Positions 59,504 through 64,000 of a stretch of 64,000 nucleotides of DNA are shown here, piece after piece. The notes under the pieces are model-generated. The model was not told the origin of the DNA, ran no database searches, and saw only the letters and a list, made by a program, of their open reading frames with translations. The stretch's first letter is position 1. Each line of letters begins with the position of its first letter. The stretch covers positions 496,001-560,000 of the forward strand of contig NC_013744.1 in the NCBI RefSeq assembly GCF_000025325.1, in the 5' to 3' direction. Source of the stretch: Haloterrigena turkmenica DSM 5511 (GTDB lineage: Archaea; Halobacteriota; Halobacteria; Halobacteriales; Natrialbaceae). The translations under genes and the position numbers were made by a program.

Positions 59504-60436
59504 TCACACGAGCGTGACTGGTGCCATCGCCACGACACCCGCACCGAACCCGATGAGCAACTCTCGACGACCCCTGTTCGGGAGGTCCGCGCCGGTCTCG
59601 AGCGCCTCGGGAATGAACTCCGTCGCGACCAGATAGACCATCGCACCGGCGGCGAATCCGAAACCGAACGGCAGGAACGCCTCGGCCCACGAGACGAACA
59701 CGAACGCGATGACCGCGCCGATCGGCTGGGGAAGGCTCGAGAAGACCGCCGCGCCGACCATCCGCCAGTTGGACAGTCCCATCGTCCGCATCGGAATGGC
59801 GATGGCGGTTCCCTCCGGAACGTTGTGGATCGAGATGGCGATCGTCATGAACACCGCGAGCAGCGGGATCGAAAATCCGAGTATCGAGACGCCGCCCTCG
59901 AGTCCAAGTTCGGCGAACGAGACGCCGACCGCCACGCCCTCGGGGAAGCTGTGGACCGTTAGAATGCCGAGGATGAGGACGAGTTTCTTTAGGTCTCTCT
60001 CGGCGAACGCCGTCGCCTCGATCGGCGCACCGCCGTGACCGGCGCCGTTCGCCCGGACCTCGCTCGAGTCCGTCGCCTCGAGATCGTGTCCGTGTTCGTC
60101 GTTGTGGGCTCGTTCACGGTCGTGCTCGTGTTCCCCGTTTCCGTGGAGGTCGACCCCGTCGAGGACCCTGTCGGAGAGTTCAACCAGCGCGACGCCCGCG
60201 AGCAGGCCGCCGACCATCAGCGTCGGAAACCCGCCCGAAGCGTACGCGAGTCCCTCGTCGACGAGACCGAACACGGAGACCGTCACCATGATTCCCGACG
60301 CGACCCCCCACAGCCCCACGTTCCAGCGGTCGCTGAAGTCGTCGACGAAGAAGAACGGCAACGCGCCGATTCCCGTCGCTAACGCGGTGATAAAGCCCGC
60401 GACGAATACGACGACGAGGTTTTCCGCGAGTGCCAT
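59504..60436 (-). CDS. ZIP-family metal transporter
   Basis: A 310-residue ZIP transporter with eight helices. The metal site is in 'HSFPEG' (TM4) and 'HNVPEG' (TM5). A His/Asp-rich cytoplasmic loop ('HGNGEHEHDRERAHNDEHGH') of about 21 residues follows TM3, a typical metal-sensing or -binding loop. Likely substrates are Zn2+, Mn2+ or Fe2+. ATG 60436 is used; a TTG at 60442 is unlikely. Upstream at 60488-60504 is a DtxR/SirR-like palindrome, so metal-dependent repression is plausible. Confidence 0.93.
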   Translation of the reverse strand: MALAENLVVVFVAGFITALATGIGALPFFFVDDFSDRWNVGLWGVASGIMVTVSVFGLVDEGLAYASGGFPTLMVGGLLAGVALVELSDRVLDGVDLHGNGEHEHDRERAHNDEHGHDLEATDSSEVRANGAGHGGAPIEATAFAERDLKKLVLILGILTVHSFPEGVAVGVSFAELGLEGGVSILGFSIPLLAVFMTIAISIHNVPEGTAIAIPMRTMGLSNWRMVGAAVFSSLPQPIGAVIAFVFVSWAEAFLPFGFGFAAGAMVYLVATEFIPEALETGADLPNRGRRELLIGFGAGVVAMAPVTLV

Positions 60437-60487
60437 ATGCAACGTATGAACGTGGCGGCAAAGAGTTTTTCTAAAACAGCAAATTTA

Positions 60488-60504
60488 TTTTGGCTGGCCT
60501 AAAA
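60488..60504. promoter_or_regulatory. DtxR/SirR-like operator candidate upstream of ZIP transporter
   Basis: TTTTGGCTGGCCTAAAA resembles the archaeal metalloregulator box TTAGGC-N2-GCCTAA with one or two mismatches in the left half. It is 52-68 nt upstream of ATG 60436, next to the AT-rich AAATTTATTTT element (60481-60491). Confidence 0.5.
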
Positions 60505-60646
60505 CAGGGTGGCGAAACGATCTGGCAGTGGTCGCCTCCGGTCCGTTGCTCGCGTCGATCGAGTTGGGAGCGTCACGCCGAATCGAACCGTGTCCCTGCT
60601 CGCGAACCGAACCGGGTGCGATCTGTGTCGGGATTCGATGTGGATG

Positions 60647-61777
60647 TTAGTTGGCTGCGCAGTTGTTCGGCCCGAGCTCGAGCGCCTCGACGTCGCCGCC
60701 GGGCTGCTCTTTGCCCCAGTTGATCTGCTTGATCTCGTTGTAGTTGGCCGGTTCGTCCGCGAGGCTCTCGACGATGGTCTCGACGAACGCCGCTTCGTCA
60801 CCGTCCGTGACGTAGCTCAGGAGTTCGTTGGTCGTCTCCGCTCGGAGTTCGCCGAGTTCGGTCGCGAGCGGGCGAACCGATTCGTCGCTGAAGTGACCGG
60901 GCAACACGACGGTTCCGTCCTCGAGGCCCGTCAGCCGCTCGAGGCTGTCGAACAACTGACTGGCGGCCTCCCGAACGGCCTCCTCTGCGCCGTCCTCGAG
61001 GTCGGGACGGCCGACGCTGCGGAGGAACAGCGTGTCGCCGGAGAGCAGCGCGTCGCCGTACCGGAGTGAGACGCTGCCGGGCGTGTGACCTGGCGTGTGG
61101 AGTACCTCGAGGTCGCGTTCGCCGACGGGAATCGTCTCGCCGTCCTCGAGTCCCGTCACGTTCTCGAGGTCGCCGGCGTCGTCCCCGTGGAGGTAGTACG
61201 GCACGTCCAGTTCGCCCGCGAGTCGGCGGGCCCCCGAAACGTGGTCGGCGTGGGCGTGGGTGTCCGCGACGCCGACGATCTCGAGGTCGCGCTCGTCGGC
61301 CGCGTTCAGGTACTGATCGATGTACTGGCTCGGGTCGACGACGATCGCCTCGTCACCGTCGTGAGCGAGATACGAGACGCAACCCGTTCCGGGACGGACG
61401 ACCTGAACGACGCCCTCGACACCCGAACGCTCCTCGAGGTCGTACTGGCGGTGGACGCGACCCCAGCCGTTCATGCCGTCGTCAATGGATCTCGCGTCGA
61501 ACCCGTGTTCGCGCAGGAACTCCGCCGCTCGCGCGGACGTGATACCGGCGACGCAGACGACCGCGATCTCCGTGTCTTTCGGGAGGTCGTCCAGATGCTC
61601 CTCGAGCCCGGAGTAGTCGTACTCCAGCAACTCGTCGTAGATCGGGACGTTCGTGCTCCCGTCGATCCGCCACTCTTCGTAGTCGTCTTCGTTCCTCACG
61701 TCGAGGACGAAGAGGTCCTCCCTGTCTTCTTCGATGCGCCGTGCGACCTCCGCCGGATCGAAGTTAGTATTGCTCAT
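60647..61777 (-). CDS. Rhodanese-metallo-beta-lactamase fusion protein (second copy)
   Basis: A 376-residue paralogue of 33232-34341. The rhodanese half has Cys75 in 'VVCVAGITS'; the MBL half has HAHADH (174-179), 'HTPGHTPGS' and 'LSGDTLF', with further ligands downstream. The C-terminus carries 'LELGPNNCAA', the same short Cys motif as in the other copy. ATG 61777 follows from the domain start. Such enzymes probably act on glutathione-like or protein persulfides. It is monocistronic here, unlike the MFS-linked copy. Confidence 0.9.
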   Translation of the reverse strand: MSNTNFDPAEVARRIEEDREDLFVLDVRNEDDYEEWRIDGSTNVPIYDELLEYDYSGLEEHLDDLPKDTEIAVVCVAGITSARAAEFLREHGFDARSIDDGMNGWGRVHRQYDLEERSGVEGVVQVVRPGTGCVSYLAHDGDEAIVVDPSQYIDQYLNAADERDLEIVGVADTHAHADHVSGARRLAGELDVPYYLHGDDAGDLENVTGLEDGETIPVGERDLEVLHTPGHTPGSVSLRYGDALLSGDTLFLRSVGRPDLEDGAEEAVREAASQLFDSLERLTGLEDGTVVLPGHFSDESVRPLATELGELRAETTNELLSYVTDGDEAAFVETIVESLADEPANYNEIKQINWGKEQPGGDVEALELGPNNCAAN

Positions 61778-61958
61778 TATACCCAATTCTACACGACGAC
61801 ACTCCTTAAGTTCGTTGGTCGGCTCGAGCGAACTACGCGACCGATTCGTCCGCTCAGCGGGCCCGATAGTTTCACATGACGATTTCGTTCCGATATGGGG
61901 TACGTCGGAAGTCTGGAACGGGCCGCGCAATAGGGCTCGTTCGACGATGTCCCTTGTT

Positions 61959-61983
61959 CCGATTCCGATACCGTAGGAATCGG
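61959..61983. repeat. Inverted repeat upstream of the second multicopper oxidase
   Basis: CCGATTCC (61959-61966) and GGAATCGG (61976-61983) are exact 8-bp arms around a 9-base spacer. They lie just before the TATA element at 61993-62000 and could be an operator for the oxidase gene. Confidence 0.5.
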
Positions 61984-61992
61984 CCGGACCCG

Positions 61993-62000
61993 CATATACC
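61993..62000 (+). promoter_or_regulatory. TATA box of the second multicopper oxidase
   Basis: CATATACC is 26-33 nt upstream of ATG 62026, as expected for leaderless mRNA. Confidence 0.45.
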
Positions 62001-62025
62001 GGGCATTCATAGGTGCAACCGTACC

Positions 62026-63903
62026 ATGGGTGATCAGACTGGGTCGTCCGGACCGAGCGTATCGCGCCGCGAACTCTGTATTGGGGCCGGCGCCGCGAGT
62101 ATTTCGGCTCTCGCGGGCTGTTCGACGACTACGACTCCGCCTCGAGCCGAGAGCGCGACGACGATAACGGACCACTCGTCGCCGGAGCTCGAGAAGTGGG
62201 TTGACGAGGTCCCTCGACCGGGCGTCGCGGAACCGTCTGGAACGAAAGACGGACATCCTCACTACGAGATCGAAATGCGCGAGGTCGAGCAGAAGGTCCA
62301 CCGCGACCTCCCAGCGACGACCGTCTGGGGCTATGACGGACAGTTCCCGGGCCCGACGATCGAAGCCGAGCAGGGCGAACCGATCTACGTCCGATGGGCG
62401 AACGACCTCCCGGACGAGCACCTTCTGCCCGAGGACACGACGATTCACGACGACATCATTCCGTACGATACGCCGGGCGTCCGGACCGTGACCCATCTCC
62501 ACGGCGGCAACGTCGAGTCCGAGAGCGACGGCCACGCGCAGGCGTGGTACACTCGGGATTTCCAGGAGACGGGCCCCGAATTCGAGAAGAAAGACTACTA
62601 CTACGTAAACGACCAGCCGCCGGCGACGCTGTGGTACCACGACCACTCGCTCGGTATCACGCGGCTCAACGTCTACGCCGGGCTCGCGGGATTCTATCTC
62701 CTGCGGAGCGAGCACGAACGGAGCCTCGGTCTGCCCGAGGGCGAGTACGAGATCCCGCTCGTGTTTCAGGACCGGAGTTTCGAGGCGGACGGGTCGTTGT
62801 TCTATCCGACGGAGATCTCGGACGAGCAAGGCGGCAGCGACGAGTCGCACCCCGACCCGAGTATCGTTCCGCAGTTCTACGGCGACACGCCGGTCGTCAA
62901 CGGGAAGGCCTGGCCGCGGCTCTCCGTCGAACCCAGGTCGTATCGGTTCCGGCTCCTCAACGGGTCGAACAGCCGATATTACACCCTCAAATTCCACCAA
63001 TACGACGAGTCGTCGGGCGAAACCGGCGGCGACGGGCCGTCATTCGTCCAGATCGGGAACGACGGCGGCCTCCTCTCAGCGCCGGTCGAGATCGACGACC
63101 GCCTCGAGCTCGGCGCCGGCCAGCGCGCCGACGTCGTCGTCGACTTTTCCGAATACGCCGGCGAGACGCTGCTGCTCCACAACGACGCACCCGCCCAGTA
63201 TCGTGGTGGGATGAGTTCGAGCGACGACGACATCGTTTCGCTCCCCGAGATCATGCTCGTGGACGTGAGCGACGACGGGGACTCGGCGGACGCTCCCGAA
63301 CTCCCCGACGAGCTGACCCGCGTTCCGGACATCCCCGTCGATTCGGTCGACAACGAGCGCTATCTCACGCTCAACGGTGGCGCGACCGACGACTACGGTC
63401 GGCAACTCTTCCTGCTCGGAACGGAAGCCGAACGCGACGGCCTCAAGATCGATGCCCCCGTGACCGAGGAGCCCGCGCTCGGTGACACCGAGATCTGGAG
63501 TTTCGCCAACCGAAGCGCGATGTCCCATCCGATGCACCTCCACCTCGTCCACTTCCAGATGCTGGGACGACAGTCGATAGGGGACTACGATCCGGACGAG
63601 GACGACCTCGACCTCGACGCGCTCAAGGCTCCCGAGCCGTACGAACGAGGATGGAACGACGTGATCACCGTTGATCCCGGTGAGGTAGTCCACGTGATCG
63701 TTCACTTCGGAGAACACGACGGACTGTTCAACGATCAGACGGGAACGTACATGTGGCACTGCCACATGATCGAACACGAGGACCACGACATGATGCGGCC
63801 GTTCACCGTCCTGCCGACCGATAACGACGGCAACGGCGACGACGAGGGCGACAGCGACAACAACGAAAACAACGGCGGCAACGATTCGACAACCCGCGGC
63901 TGA
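62026..63903 (+). CDS. Multicopper oxidase (CotA/bilirubin-oxidase type), Tat lipoprotein
   Basis: A 625-residue three-domain oxidase. The Tat signal has RR at 14-15, and the lipobox 'ALAGC' gives a lipidated Cys32. Copper motifs: 'THLHGGN' (about 157), 'WYHDHSLG' (about 201), 'HPMHLHLVHF' (about 500) and 'WHCHMIEHEDHDMM' (about 575-588), including the type 1 His-Cys-His and axial Met. The C-terminal tail is rich in Asp, Asn and Gly. CotA-like enzymes oxidise bilirubin, phenolics or Cu(I)/Mn(II). ATG 62026 is fixed by the Tat signal and TATA spacing. It is the last gene in the window; 97 bases follow without a feature. Confidence 0.92.
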   Translation: MGDQTGSSGPSVSRRELCIGAGAASISALAGCSTTTTPPRAESATTITDHSSPELEKWVDEVPRPGVAEPSGTKDGHPHYEIEMREVEQKVHRDLPATTVWGYDGQFPGPTIEAEQGEPIYVRWANDLPDEHLLPEDTTIHDDIIPYDTPGVRTVTHLHGGNVESESDGHAQAWYTRDFQETGPEFEKKDYYYVNDQPPATLWYHDHSLGITRLNVYAGLAGFYLLRSEHERSLGLPEGEYEIPLVFQDRSFEADGSLFYPTEISDEQGGSDESHPDPSIVPQFYGDTPVVNGKAWPRLSVEPRSYRFRLLNGSNSRYYTLKFHQYDESSGETGGDGPSFVQIGNDGGLLSAPVEIDDRLELGAGQRADVVVDFSEYAGETLLLHNDAPAQYRGGMSSSDDDIVSLPEIMLVDVSDDGDSADAPELPDELTRVPDIPVDSVDNERYLTLNGGATDDYGRQLFLLGTEAERDGLKIDAPVTEEPALGDTEIWSFANRSAMSHPMHLHLVHFQMLGRQSIGDYDPDEDDLDLDALKAPEPYERGWNDVITVDPGEVVHVIVHFGEHDGLFNDQTGTYMWHCHMIEHEDHDMMRPFTVLPTDNDGNGDDEGDSDNNENNGGNDSTTRG

Positions 63904-64000
63904 AGCGGTGGGCTCGACGAGAGACTCCCGTCAGCGAACCGACCTCGAGAGCGATTCGGGGGGAGCGAGCGTGAACGCGAGTGGCGGCCGGTAGACGATT

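Noticed and set aside
1-64000. tRNA, rRNA, CRISPR arrays and replication origins
   Set aside because: I looked for tRNA T-arm consensus, regular spaced direct repeats and Orc1/Cdc6 or rep genes with origin repeats, and saw none.

Overview
The window looks like accessory DNA of a halophilic archaeon, probably of the Natrialbales (Natrinema or Haloterrigena type). The signs are high GC, acidic proteins, twin-arginine export signals, AT-rich TATA boxes 25-35 nt before start codons (leaderless mRNAs), and haloarchaea-restricted families: Bat-type HTH regulators, HalOD1, DUF7344, DUF7521, DUF7544. No rRNA, tRNA, CRISPR array or housekeeping cluster was seen. Genes are short, often single-gene units on both strands, and an unusual number are broken. 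A megaplasmid or a low-constraint chromosomal region is my inference.

Layout. 0-9.5 kb: end of a PPOX flavin protein, an SDR dehydrogenase, an alpha/beta hydrolase, a divergent ZIP-like membrane protein, a selenium-binding-protein/methanethiol oxidase homologue, a FilR1-like regulator, an MFS exporter, a small alpha-crystallin-like protein, a DUF7344-HalOD1 pair and a Bat-type regulator. 9.5-17.3 kb: a PadR remnant, a PAS/GAF/Bat sensor with a DUF7344 gene behind it, TGCTGAATA repeats, a cupin, a methyltransferase, DUF1059 and an FAD oxidoreductase. 17.5-27.3 kb: a universal stress protein (Usp) field with four intact genes and about four decayed copies, mixed with an ABC-2 transporter, a CARDB-type surface protein, PPOX copies and a MaoC dehydratase. 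27.3-35.2 kb: flavodoxin, TauE/SafE, a CPBP protease, then a likely sulfur/metal unit (permease with two YHS domains, MFS, rhodanese-MBL fusion) next to a divergent Cys-rich Bat-type regulator. 35.2-47.3 kb: several pseudogenes, PPOX, SRPBCC, DUF7544, a VIT1/CCC1-DUF211 pair, a second Bat-type sensor facing a DUF7344 gene, and a HEPN-nucleotidyltransferase pair. 47.3-64 kb: a copper and thiol-redox block with DUF302, a methyltransferase, two multicopper oxidases, a Cys-rich four-helix copper protein, DsbA, two Cys-pair membrane proteins, thioredoxin, a carbamoyltransferase, a ZIP transporter, a second rhodanese-MBL fusion, and broken DUF2243, response-regulator and SCO1 genes.

The most interesting signal is a palindromic box (arms TTTGCTG and CAGCAAA around 3 nt) found at four promoters between 51.9 and 59.3 kb: before dsbA, between the divergent deacetylase-like lipoprotein and Cys-pair membrane genes, before a small winged-helix regulator (degenerate copy), and before the carbamoyltransferase. 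This suggests one local regulon, possibly read by the regulator at 55720-56082. A second pattern is that each of three Bat-family regulators has a DUF7344 gene as neighbour. A third is the large number of decayed genes (about fifteen), several broken by a single in-frame stop.
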